A stretch of 64,000 bases of DNA, taken from NCBI RefSeq assembly GCF_003096195.1, contig NZ_CP023004.1:972501-1036500 (forward strand), written 5' to 3'. This stretch comes from Ereboglobus luteus (GTDB taxonomy: Bacteria > Verrucomicrobiota > Verrucomicrobiia > Opitutales > Opitutaceae). Of the stretch, positions 19,201-27,233 are shown piece after piece. A model generated the notes under the pieces. It had not been told where the DNA came from, did not search any database, and saw nothing but the letters and a program-made list of their open reading frames with translations. Within the stretch, counting starts at the first letter, position 1. Every line of letters begins with the position of its first letter. The position numbers were made by a program, and so were the translations under genes.

Positions 19201-22200
19201 CAGGCCGTCGCCGGTGAGCGGGTTGACGAGCGTCGTCGTGCCGCTCGTGTTGGCCGTGCGCACTTCGAGGATGGCGTCGGCCTCAATGTTCACATTCGAG
19301 CCGTTGAGCTGGTATTGGTCCCAGTCAACGACGAGCTTGCCGGCGTCCACCGTCGTCATTTGCTGCGCCATGTTCAGGGTGAAGCTCTTGTCGAGTGTCC
19401 ACGTGCCCGCCCCTTGCTTGACGAGCGTGCCGGTAAAGTCCGTGTTGCCGGTCACCGCGTTCGAGTAGAGTTGCTCCGTGCCCGCGTCGCCGTTGAGCGT
19501 CAGTAGCGAGGAGGCGCCCGCGATCCGCAGGTTGCCCGCCAGCGTGCTGCTGTTCCACAGGTTCACTTCGTTCGCCGCGTCGGCGTTGAGGTTGACCGCA
19601 TAGTTGCCGCCGCTGATCACACCGCCGGTCGTGTTCGTAAGCGTGACGGCGGTAGTGCCGATGGAGCTCACACCGGTGGCCGCGCCGGCGATTGTGCCGG
19701 AATTCATGATGGTGCCGCCCTTGCTAAGGGCGATTCCGGTGGTGCCTTGGATCAGGCCGGTGGATTCATTGGTGATCGTGGCGAGGTCGCTGGCGACGAT
19801 GCCTATGCTGTTTGCGCTGATGATCGTGCCGCTGTTCGCAACCGTGCCGCCACTTGACAGGGATACCGCAAAGCTTGTCGCGTTGATGAGCGCACCGGCG
19901 GCATTTTCCACCACCGCAAAGCTGTTGTTTGCGGAAACGCCGTAGTTGCCATTGAGCGTGCCGGTGTTTTGCACCGTGCCGCCGTAAACAAGTTCCACTG
20001 CGTTATTGACGCCTTCGATGAGGCCGCTGTTCGTCACCATGCCGGAAACCGTGTCGATCTTTACGCCGTCGTTGCCAAGGCCGATGATCGTGCCGGTGTT
20101 CGTCACCGTGCCGCCGCCGGAAAGTTCCACGCCGGTGATCCCGCCTTGCACATAACCGCCGGTATTTTCAACCACGGCGAGGGCGACGGCGGTGACGCCG
20201 GTTTGTGACGTGCCGATGATCGTGCCGCTGTTGGTGACGGTTCCGCCGCCGGAAAGCTGCACGCCGATGTTGCCGCCCTGGATAAGGCTGGTGGCTGCCG
20301 TGTTTTCCACCAGCGCGGTCTGGATGGCAATGACGCCGATTTGCGAGTCGCCGATGATCGCGCCGCTGTTCGTCACCGTGCCACCACCGGCCAAAGTCAC
20401 GCCGATCTGGCCGCCTTGAATGAGACTGGTCGCGGTCGTGTTTTCCACCAGCGCGGTCTGGGTGGCAATGACGCCGATTTGCGATGTGCCAATGATTGTG
20501 CCGCTGTTCGTCACCATGCCGCCGCCGGAAAGCAATATGCCGGAGTTGCCGCCCTCGACATAACCGCCGTTATTGGCGATTTCCGCGAGGTCTTTCGAAT
20601 AAATGCCGGCGGTGCTCCCGCCGATGATCGTGCCGGTGTTGGTGATCGTGCTCGAGCCTTCAATGTGCACGCCGGTCTGGCCGCCCTGCACATAACCGCC
20701 GGTGTTTTCAACTTCCGCATCGGTGTCGGAATAAATGCCGTAGTCGCTCGTGCCGAGAATCGTGCCGGTGTTGCGCACCTTGCCGCCGCCGCCCAGCCAC
20801 ACGCCGTTCATGCCGCCCTGGATTTGGCCGCCGGTGTTTTCCACCACGGTGATGCCGGCGTCGGCGTAGATGCCGCTGTCGCTATCGCCAAGGATCGTGC
20901 CACTGTTTGTGACCGTGCCGCCTTGCTTGAGTTGCACGCCGATGTCGCCGTTGATGTAACCGCCGGAATTGTTGGTGATCGTGGCGGTATTATCGGCCTG
21001 AATGCCGACGGTGGCACCAAGGATTGTGCCACTGTTGGTGACTGTGCCACCTTGCTTGAGCCACACGGCGATGTCACCGCCCTGAATGAGGCTGCCAGCG
21101 GTTGTGTTTTCGACCACAGTCTCTGAGCCAGCTTCGATGCCGAAGTTGCCGCCGTTGATTGTGCCGCTATTCGTGACTGTGCCGCCCGCCGCGAGATTCA
21201 CAGCGGTGTTGCCGTAGATGAGCCCGCCAGTGTTTTCAACCCAGGCCTCGCCGACGGCATCAATGCCGTAGGTGCCGCCATAGATCGTGCCGCTGTTGAC
21301 AACCGTGCCGCCTTGCATGAGCTGCACGCCGGTGTCGCCGTCAATTTGCCCGGCATTGATGACGGTGCCGCTTTGCAGCGAGACGCCATACCAATCCCCG
21401 TAAATCCAGCCGCCTGCGGCATTGTTGACGAGGGTTGAGATACTGGCGGAGTCTTTCGCCAATATGCCGTTATAGCCCCGAATGAAGCCGCCGGCGAGGT
21501 TGTCGACCACGACTCCGTCTTGCTCGATATAAATGGCGGCGCCGTTGAAACCTTCAATGGTGCCGGAGTTGCTGACTGTGCTGTCCCGCCCAACCATGCC
21601 CATATCGGCAAGGACCACGCCATCCACGCCGCCCTTGATGAGACCGCCGGTGTTGTTGGTGATATCCACACGGTGCTCGGCATGGAGGCCCACGCCGTCC
21701 ACGCCGATGATCGTGCCGGAGTTGGTGATTTCGCTGCCATCGGAGCTCATGCCGAGATACACTCCCGTGCCGGTGCCTTGGATGAGGCCGCGGTTGGCGA
21801 GATCCGCCCTGCCGTCGGAATAGATGCCGGTGGATTCATTCGTGGCGCTCGTGTCGATGCCGATGATCGTGCCGTCGTTGGCAAGATCGATCGATCCGGA
21901 GTTGTCCGTCTTGATTCCGTATTGGTCGCCTTGAATGAGGCCGCCAGTGAGATTGGTGCCCGTGACCGCGCCGCCGGTGGCATGGATGCCTATGCTGTCG
22001 GCCCCGGTGCCAATGATCGTGCCGTTGTTTGCGAGGTCGACTCCGGTGGTATGTATGCCGGCTTCATTACCCTGGATGAGGCCGTGGTTGATCACGTTGC
22101 CGCCGTTGAATTGCGCGCCGGCTGTCTCGCCCTGAATGAGGCCGCGGGATTCGTTGGTGATGGTAACGGTGCTGCCGTCGACATGCACGCCGTAGCTCGT

Positions 22201-25173
22201 GGCGGCGTTCGTGCCGAGGATCGTGCCGGAGTTCGCCACCTCGCCGTCGCCGGCGAGGTGCACGCCGGCGTAACCGCCGGTGATGAGGCTTTCGACCGCG
22301 GCGTTATTGACGACGGTTTCGCCGCCGACGCCGCCGTAAACACCGATGCCGTTGGCCGTGTCGAGGCCCTCGATGGTGCCGAAGTTGGTGACCGTGCCGC
22401 CGGCCTCGAGCGTGACGCCCGTGGTTCCGCCGGTAATGGTGGCGTATTGGTCGTTGCGGATGTCGACCGGGCTGCCTGTCGCATGGATGCCGTGGCTGTC
22501 GGCCGCAGTGCCCCGGATGATTGAGTTGTTCGTGTTGTGCACCGTGCCGCCAGCGCCGAGTGTGATTCCCGCGGCGCCGCCCTCGATCAGGGCGTTGTTG
22601 GTGATGTCGGCGATGTTGCCGGTCGCATTGATGCCGTGGCCGGTCGTGCCGATGATCGTGCCGGAGTTGGCAATGGTGCCGCCAGCGCCGAGTGAGATCC
22701 CCGTGGCGCCGCCCTCGATCAGGGCGTTGTTGGTGATGTCGGCGGAGGCGACGGCATTGATGCCGTGGCCGGACGTGCCGGTGATCGTGCCGCTGTTGGT
22801 CACCGTGCCGCCGCTGAACATAGCCACGCCGGTCTGGCCGCCTTGGACGATGGCGCTGTTGATGATCGTGGCGGAGCCGTGAGTCTCAATGCCGGTATTG
22901 TTAATACCGACGATCGTGCCGCTATTGGTCACCGTGCCGCCGGACATATACACGCCGATATTGCCACCTTGGACAAGGCTGTCCGCGGTGGTATTTTCGA
23001 CAACCGTAACGCCGACGTCCGCTGAAATGCCGCGACCGCTGGATGAATGACTGCCGATGATCGTGCCGGAATTGGCCACGGTGCCGCCCTTGGCAAGACT
23101 GACGCCGGTGCCGGCGGTGATGGAGCCGCCCGCGTTGTTCGTGATGAGCGTGACGTTGTTGTTGGAATAGACGCCATAATTGGCCCCAGCGGTGCCGCCG
23201 GTGATTGAGCCGGAGTTCACAACCGTGCCGCCGGCAGTCAGACTGACGGCGTTGTTGCCGGTGATATAGCCGCCCGCGTTGTTCGTGATGAGAGTGGCGT
23301 TGCTGGCGGAATAGACTCCATTATTACTGCCACCAGTGATCGTGCCGGAATTCGCAACCGTGCCGCCGCCGTTCAACCTGACACCGGTGTTAGCACCCTG
23401 AATCAGGCCGCCGGCGTTGTTGGTCACCAGTGTGGCGTTTCTGTCGGAAGCAAGTCCATAAGTGCTATTGCCGGTAATCCTGCCGGAGTTCTCGACCGTG
23501 CCGCCGGCATACAGCCAGACAGCGGTGTTACCGGAGATCGAGCCGCCAGTGGTGTTGCTCACGAGCGTGGCATTGTTGCCGGACTGAATTCCAGACGTGG
23601 TGCCGACGCCGGCGATCGTGCCCGCGTTCGCGACCGTGCCACCTGCGTTCAGTCTGATGCCGGCGCCACCGCCAAGGTAACCGCCCGCGTTGTTCGTAAC
23701 GAGCGTGGCTTTGTTGTTGGAGGTGATTCCCGCTCCCATATTGCCGCCCTTGATCGAGCCGGAGTTGGTGACGGTGCCGCCTTGGACGAGATTGATGCCG
23801 TGGGTGCCGCCGGTGATGAGGGCGCCGGACTCGTTGGTGACGGTGATCACACCGTTTTTCGCCTCCACGCCGGTGTCAGCCGTGCCGATGATGGTGCCGG
23901 AATTGCCGAGCGAGCCAGTGCCGACGAAGGAAATGCCGACGAGGCTGCCAACGGGCGCAAGGGTGTTGGTGTAAACATAACCGTTCGCCAGGGTCAGCGC
24001 CGTGCCGGTGACATTGATGCTGCCCGTGCCGGTAAGCGTGGAATTGATTTCGAGGTAAACGCCACGGTTGCCGGTGATCGCGCCGTCGTTGCGCAGCGTC
24101 GTGGCACCGCCGGCGTAAACACCGCCGTCAATCGTGGCGCCTGCGTTGTTGGTGACCACCGCCGCGCCACCGTTGACGCGCACCGCGTAGTTGTTGGTGC
24201 CGGAAATGGTGCCGGCATTGGCGACGGTGCCGCCCGAACGAAGCACGACGCCCGAGTCGCCACCCGAAATCAAGCCGCCGGTGGCATTGTTCATAAGAGT
24301 GTTGGCGCTGCCGGAGTAAACGCCCATGCTGTTGGCTCCGATGCCGGTGATGGTGCCGGCATTGTTCACCGTGCCACCGGCTTCGAGACTCACGCCGATT
24401 TCGCCGCCCGAGATAAGGCCTCCAGAAATGTTGCTAACGCGCGTGGCGGCGTTGTTGGAATAAACGCCGGCACCACCGGCGTCGGTGGCGCGGATCGTGC
24501 CGACGTTGGTGACAATGCCGCCATTCACGAGACTCACGCCGTAGGTGCCGCCGGTGATGACACCAGCCGAAGCATTGTCGATCAGGGTGTTGATGTTATT
24601 GGACAGGATGCCAACGCTGCCAGTGCTGGTAATGGCGCCGACATTGCGCACCGTGCCACCGCCATTGAGCCACACGGCCCTGTTAGCGCTTTGAATCACA
24701 CCACCCGCATTGTTATCGACGCGGATGCTGGTCTGGCCATAGACGGCGCTGGAAGAGCTGATGCTATTACCGATAATCGTGCCGGAATTGAGCACCGTGC
24801 CGCCGACGGCAAACGAAATGCCGCCCTCTCCCCGGATCAACCCGGCGCTGTTTATCAAACTGCTGGCGGAAGAATTCACCGCATAGTTGGACAATCCATC
24901 CGCAAGGGCGCCTGAGCCGATTTGCAACTCCACGCCGTCAGTCGAAATCCTTATGGCAGCCGTCCCGGACACCCCGGTGGCAGAGCCGGAACTCAGGATA
25001 TGCGTGCCGGAGGGGGTGGCATCATAGTTGGTGGTTCCACTGACGATGGAATACTCAGCCGCCGACAGTTGCACGGCAAGGGTCGCGAGTGCCGCAGACA
25101 GGCAAAGCGCAAGGAGGCCTCGCGCACGGCTGCGAACCAGTTGGTGTGGTTTAACGTGATTTAGCATGTTCAT
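16201..25173 (-). CDS. Giant autotransporter (type V secretion) with beta-helix repeat passenger
   Basis: 2990 aa from the ATG at 25173; the frame is open to a TTG at 25203. The N-terminus has a long basic region and a hydrophobic signal (GLLALCLSAALATLAVQLSA). The passenger is made of dozens of imperfect units with the core GGTVxNSGTIxG and GGxIxGGxxGVxL, predicted to coil as a beta-helix. Residues about 1900-2600 hold autotransporter-associated repeats (ADDLVYGGTVTGAGVFIQRGDGT type). The last ~290 residues are a 12-strand autotransporter beta-domain (SGNVWARVNNYRLNG to LTLGYRRAW, ending in Trp). It should be exported by Sec, inserted by the Bam complex and displayed on the cell surface, probably as an adhesin. 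No cleavage or protease site is obvious. A terminator follows and a possible promoter precedes it, so it is probably its own transcription unit. Confidence 0.93.
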   Translation of the reverse strand: MNMLNHVKPHQLVRSRARGLLALCLSAALATLAVQLSAAEYSIVSGTTNYDATPSGTHILSSGSATGVSGTAAIRISTDGVELQIGSGALADGLSNYAVNSSASSLINSAGLIRGEGGISFAVGGTVLNSGTIIGNSISSSSAVYGQTSIRVDNNAGGVIQSANRAVWLNGGGTVRNVGAITSTGSVGILSNNINTLIDNASAGVITGGTYGVSLVNGGIVTNVGTIRATDAGGAGVYSNNAATRVSNISGGLISGGEIGVSLEAGGTVNNAGTITGIGANSMGVYSGSANTLMNNATGGLISGGDSGVVLRSGGTVANAGTISGTNNYAVRVNGGAAVVTNNAGATIDGGVYAGGATTLRNDGAITGNRGVYLEINSTLTGTGSINVTGTALTLANGYVYTNTLAPVGSLVGISFVGTGSLGNSGTIIGTADTGVEAKNGVITVTNESGALITGGTHGINLVQGGTVTNSGSIKGGNMGAGITSNNKATLVTNNAGGYLGGGAGIRLNAGGTVANAGTIAGVGTTSGIQSGNNATLVSNTTGGSISGNTAVWLYAGGTVENSGRITGNSTYGLASDRNATLVTNNAGGLIQGANTGVRLNGGGTVANSGTITGGSNNGVYSASNATLITNNAGGYITGNNAVSLTAGGTVVNSGSITGGTAGANYGVYSNNNVTLITNNAGGSITAGTGVSLAKGGTVANSGTIIGSHSSSGRGISADVGVTVVENTTADSLVQGGNIGVYMSGGTVTNSGTIVGINNTGIETHGSATIINSAIVQGGQTGVAMFSGGTVTNSGTITGTSGHGINAVASADITNNALIEGGATGISLGAGGTIANSGTIIGTTGHGINATGNIADITNNALIEGGAAGITLGAGGTVHNTNNSIIRGTAADSHGIHATGSPVDIRNDQYATITGGTTGVTLEAGGTVTNFGTIEGLDTANGIGVYGGVGGETVVNNAAVESLITGGYAGVHLAGDGEVANSGTILGTNAATSYGVHVDGSTVTITNESRGLIQGETAGAQFNGGNVINHGLIQGNEAGIHTTGVDLANNGTIIGTGADSIGIHATGGAVTGTNLTGGLIQGDQYGIKTDNSGSIDLANDGTIIGIDTSATNESTGIYSDGRADLANRGLIQGTGTGVYLGMSSDGSEITNSGTIIGVDGVGLHAEHRVDITNNTGGLIKGGVDGVVLADMGMVGRDSTVSNSGTIEGFNGAAIYIEQDGVVVDNLAGGFIRGYNGILAKDSASISTLVNNAAGGWIYGDWYGVSLQSGTVINAGQIDGDTGVQLMQGGTVVNSGTIYGGTYGIDAVGEAWVENTGGLIYGNTAVNLAAGGTVTNSGTINGGNFGIEAGSETVVENTTAGSLIQGGDIAVWLKQGGTVTNSGTILGATVGIQADNTATITNNSGGYINGDIGVQLKQGGTVTNSGTILGDSDSGIYADAGITVVENTGGQIQGGMNGVWLGGGGKVRNTGTILGTSDYGIYSDTDAEVENTGGYVQGGQTGVHIEGSSTITNTGTIIGGSTAGIYSKDLAEIANNGGYVEGGNSGILLSGGGMVTNSGTIIGTSQIGVIATQTALVENTTATSLIQGGQIGVTLAGGGTVTNSGAIIGDSQIGVIAIQTALVENTAATSLIQGGNIGVQLSGGGTVTNSGTIIGTSQTGVTAVALAVVENTGGYVQGGITGVELSGGGTVTNTGTIIGLGNDGVKIDTVSGMVTNSGLIEGVNNAVELVYGGTVQNTGTLNGNYGVSANNSFAVVENAAGALINATSFAVSLSSGGTVANSGTIISANSIGIVASDLATITNESTGLIQGTTGIALSKGGTIMNSGTIAGAATGVSSIGTTAVTLTNTTGGVISGGNYAVNLNADAANEVNLWNSSTLAGNLRIAGASSLLTLNGDAGTEQLYSNAVTGNTDFTGTLVKQGAGTWTLDKSFTLNMAQQMTTVDAGKLVVDWDQYQLNGSNVNIEADAILEVRTANTSGTTTLVNPLTGDGLLDLIGTATVNAPDVTFALDPAMGTAFSGTVGVGSAYGHKTVFDLATSEPALTNATLKLNANSETTLDANRIIGGLDLAGGTLLAKTDTTAAGLPPYRLDVDNLMSSAGGSKIGVDTETLSGINPPLPPGDGLNQNVFDMDVIPPDTLLSGTIVHGATSSIYDGATFDMVDSDGNALPSGTSTISFGQNGLNPVGVNSYGYNAIHKADGSGGGDIVLNYGLISIESVHATEMIILDPTGSLDKTLSAKLTGAGAGFEFRGAEAITLAHTGNDYTGSTFINESAWIIGGVTDVIASSTKVTLATVDTGFDLGGNNQRLQNLNGLGNIRLGDKTLTVANTETGLELSGEIDGTGNVTLTDDSEWTLTGENTYTGVTTIGTGAQLQLGSGGLSGMIDDASAVANSGTLTINRADDLVYGGTVTGAGVFIQRGDGTTHLTGANKIDGGLVVENGELVIGGTASGGDTTGWYSSTIAANARVDDGAWLSFNRSDEVIYDGVISGSGNVVTYGSGTLAIQKVQDYEGVTIVAQSTLRTGTTNAISKSDVVFLLDGTLDLNNNNQRIKNLYGDNGVIRYSTNNGTATAYTNLTVAGELDGTTTHYMNVDLVGKKSDTLTVAGLASGTHYVYFDPTTDPSLLSDPQRKYALEVVKLGVGSTAEFDSDGVESGMHTYKLYKGDGGLIMPNGDSYYLTGGDALSRAADAILLTAGVMGADWHYGLDNVHKRLGEIRVNLPTSSGNVWARVNNYRLNGAPDLAGSSFEQDSYGITAGGDMIFRREKAMLVAGAFFGMSRSERTFDDSRNQYGDGDTNTLGLGLYGLWLYDNAWFVDATLRVGRSTNELNARGVDGFISRGKYTNHVQSISVEAGRRFMNGIYWVEPSAQVAVAWINGADYTVSNGVSRDLEVRISDSDAWQYRGQVRTGADYGRWQPYVKVAMVKTDSHGGKVHVEGRSYQPWFDGWRFETGAGVGYLIDARSQVYFDYEYNKASDYERPWSLTLGYRRAW
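19570..24850 (-). repeat. Tandem imperfect repeats coding for the beta-helix passenger
   Basis: Degenerate units of roughly 110-130 bp, each encoding one NSGTI(I/T)G strand-turn and one GG-I-GG-xGV-L strand-turn. Neighbouring units differ mainly in a short variable segment, for example the near-identical pair around 20290-20500 (QTALVENTxATSLIQGG). Confidence 0.85.
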
Positions 25174-25217
25174 GAAACGAATAAAATATCGGTAAAAATA
25201 CAATTACCACGGCTCAT

Positions 25218-25223
25218 ATTATA
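25218..25223 (-). promoter_or_regulatory. Possible -10 element of the autotransporter gene
   Basis: TATAAT on the minus strand, 45 bp upstream of the chosen ATG in an AT-rich spacer. No -35 at normal spacing is convincing. Confidence 0.3.
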
Positions 25224-25387
25224 GGAAAAATCCATTGGCAATTATCTATTTTAAGAAAATGAAAACCAATTTCATGAAGGAGAGGGGATATCCTGAACGA
25301 GTGTCGATAAGAATAAGGAAACCAAGGAAATAGACATAATACCGACATCCGGAACCATCCATGCCGGGCAAATCGCCCGCCCCCGCC

Positions 25388-27226
25388 CTATTTCCGCGAT
25401 CCGCGCGCGAATGCGCGACGGAAGAGCGCAAGCATGAGGAGTGCCGAAAAATAATACAGCCCGGGCGCGCCGCCGCCGCCGGAAACATCATCGCCACCCA
25501 AATCAGACTCGCCCGTGCCGTAACCCCAGCCCCAGCCGTTGTTACCGCCGACGCCGATCACGGCCTCGTTGCTTGTCATGGATCCTTTGATGTTGGAAAC
25601 ATGCACGGTATAGCGGCCCGCATGCGGTTCTTGAGCGCAATCAATCTTATACTCAGCGTTTGTGGCGTCCTTAATATCCCTGCCATCCTTTCGCCATTGG
25701 TAAAACACTTGGTCAATATCCGTCCTTACTCTCAATGTTATTGCACTGGTAACTTGGTAATGCCCCGACCTCGGATGGGTCACAATAAAGGGGGGCTTGC
25801 CGGGAACCGATCCATAACTTGCCATAGTCGCCGCTTGCTCGCGAAGAACCCGGGCATTGTCCGCGGCCCTTGGCTCGCCTGCGGGCACACCCGTCGGAAC
25901 ACCATGAAACTCGACCGAGGGATTGCTGAAATAATCCTCTCGCATGGAGCCCTGATACACGTTTGCGTAAGACATCACCGTGCCCACCGTGCCACTCGTG
26001 TAAAGGGGTGCCTCGAAAAGGTGTCCATAATGATAGTTTCCATCATCGTCGGTGGCGCTTGTGGCGGACTCATCCCTGTCGTGGCGACAACCAAAGTTGT
26101 GAGCCAGTTCGTGCGTCAGCGTTTGATAATCCGCGCCATAATAAACAACCGAATAGCGCCCGTCTATCTGGGCCATCCCGGCATAGGTGGAATCCCTTTT
26201 CCCAAAATACAAGAGCATCTGGTCGGCACCGTGGTATTGAGCCCTGCGATAGACATAGGAGCCCACCGTCCCCTGCTGATTCGACATGGCTGAAAGCGCG
26301 CCCATGGGGTCGGGATCTTCATCGGAATCATAGGCAGGAATTTGATAAACTCCCGCAAAATTCCACCGAAATGCATCCACGCCACTGTTTTCAAGTATCT
26401 TATTGCTACGGGCGATCTGGGTTATTGCCTGCGACTTGATCGTTTCCGCATTGCTGCCAGAACGGGCAAACGCTGTTTGATCATAGAAAAAAACCACATC
26501 CACATTGCGCGTAGACGCAGCGGCAACAACTGACTCCGACTCATTTGCCAACACATGCGCTTCCGGTTGCGATTGAGTGTCCGCCACGTGCGATGTCGCC
26601 GCGCCCGAAACGACAACATCGCACGCCCCGCGCGTGGGTTCCCTGACAAGGCTGCGCACGGATGCCCCGGTTGCGTAATAAATGACATTATTGCCCGTAT
26701 GGGGATCGGTTGTTTCAACATACCAAGTGTCCGCTGTCGCCACAGTAACGAGAAACGCCGAGGCGTCATTGGCATCGGAACGTCCACTCCAAATGGTGCG
26801 CCCATGCTCCTCGCGCACGGAAGTCATGGCGTAATCAACTGTGCGCCCGCCGGGAAAAGCGAGCGTCAGCAATTCCGGCGTGTAATCGCTCCACTTGGTC
26901 ACGGGCTGTGATAGATTGGGAAGGATTTCGCGCACATCAACCATGACAGCGTCATCGAACATCGACGGCGGCTGGGAGGAATGTTGTTCGGCGTCCCTAT
27001 TTTGTCCGGACACGCCATCGTCATAAATCCGTGACAGGCTGGCGGCAGCGGACAATGACATCATTCGCTCGTCGGCCTTCGCATCGACCAGCGACTGCGA
27101 AGGCGTTATCGGCATTGCCTGTTTTCCGGCCTGCCATAGTATGCAGAGGGCACTAGCAATGCACAGCGCCATCACGACGCCAGCTGCCAATCGTTGTCTG
27201 GTTTTGTTTTTCACAGGCGGAAGCAC
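25388..27226 (-). CDS. Secreted metzincin zinc metalloprotease with Ig-like domain and C-terminal sorting-like tail
   Basis: 612 aa from the GTG at 27226 (a GTG at 27214 is also possible). An N-terminal hydrophobic helix (about 14-33) acts as signal or anchor. A propeptide-like region precedes the protease domain (DVVFFYDQTAFARSGSNAETI onwards). The zinc site HELAHNFGCRHD lies at residues 372-383 (codons near 26078-26113) with the Met-turn TVMSYA downstream, as in reprolysin-like (M12/M84-type) proteases. An Ig-like domain follows (VFYQWRKDGRDIKDATNAEY). The end is a Gly-rich linker (WGWGYGTG, SGGGGAPG), a hydrophobic helix and a basic tail RRAFARGSRK, the layout of GlyGly-CTERM-type sorting tails. 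It starts 7 bp after the DUF11 gene, so the two are cotranscribed. Confidence 0.88.
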   Translation of the reverse strand: MLPPVKNKTRQRLAAGVVMALCIASALCILWQAGKQAMPITPSQSLVDAKADERMMSLSAAASLSRIYDDGVSGQNRDAEQHSSQPPSMFDDAVMVDVREILPNLSQPVTKWSDYTPELLTLAFPGGRTVDYAMTSVREEHGRTIWSGRSDANDASAFLVTVATADTWYVETTDPHTGNNVIYYATGASVRSLVREPTRGACDVVVSGAATSHVADTQSQPEAHVLANESESVVAAASTRNVDVVFFYDQTAFARSGSNAETIKSQAITQIARSNKILENSGVDAFRWNFAGVYQIPAYDSDEDPDPMGALSAMSNQQGTVGSYVYRRAQYHGADQMLLYFGKRDSTYAGMAQIDGRYSVVYYGADYQTLTHELAHNFGCRHDRDESATSATDDDGNYHYGHLFEAPLYTSGTVGTVMSYANVYQGSMREDYFSNPSVEFHGVPTGVPAGEPRAADNARVLREQAATMASYGSVPGKPPFIVTHPRSGHYQVTSAITLRVRTDIDQVFYQWRKDGRDIKDATNAEYKIDCAQEPHAGRYTVHVSNIKGSMTSNEAVIGVGGNNGWGWGYGTGESDLGGDDVSGGGGAPGLYYFSALLMLALFRRAFARGSRK

Positions 27227-27233
27227 GGGGCTA

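Noticed and set aside
16375-19506. 1043-codon open frame on the plus strand
   Set aside because: Antisense shadow of the autotransporter barrel and 3' passenger; Val/Arg/Ala/His-rich with no domain.
19570-24850. CRISPR-like regular spacing of repeats
   Set aside because: The repeats are in-frame coding units with varying sequence throughout, not identical direct repeats with unique spacers.
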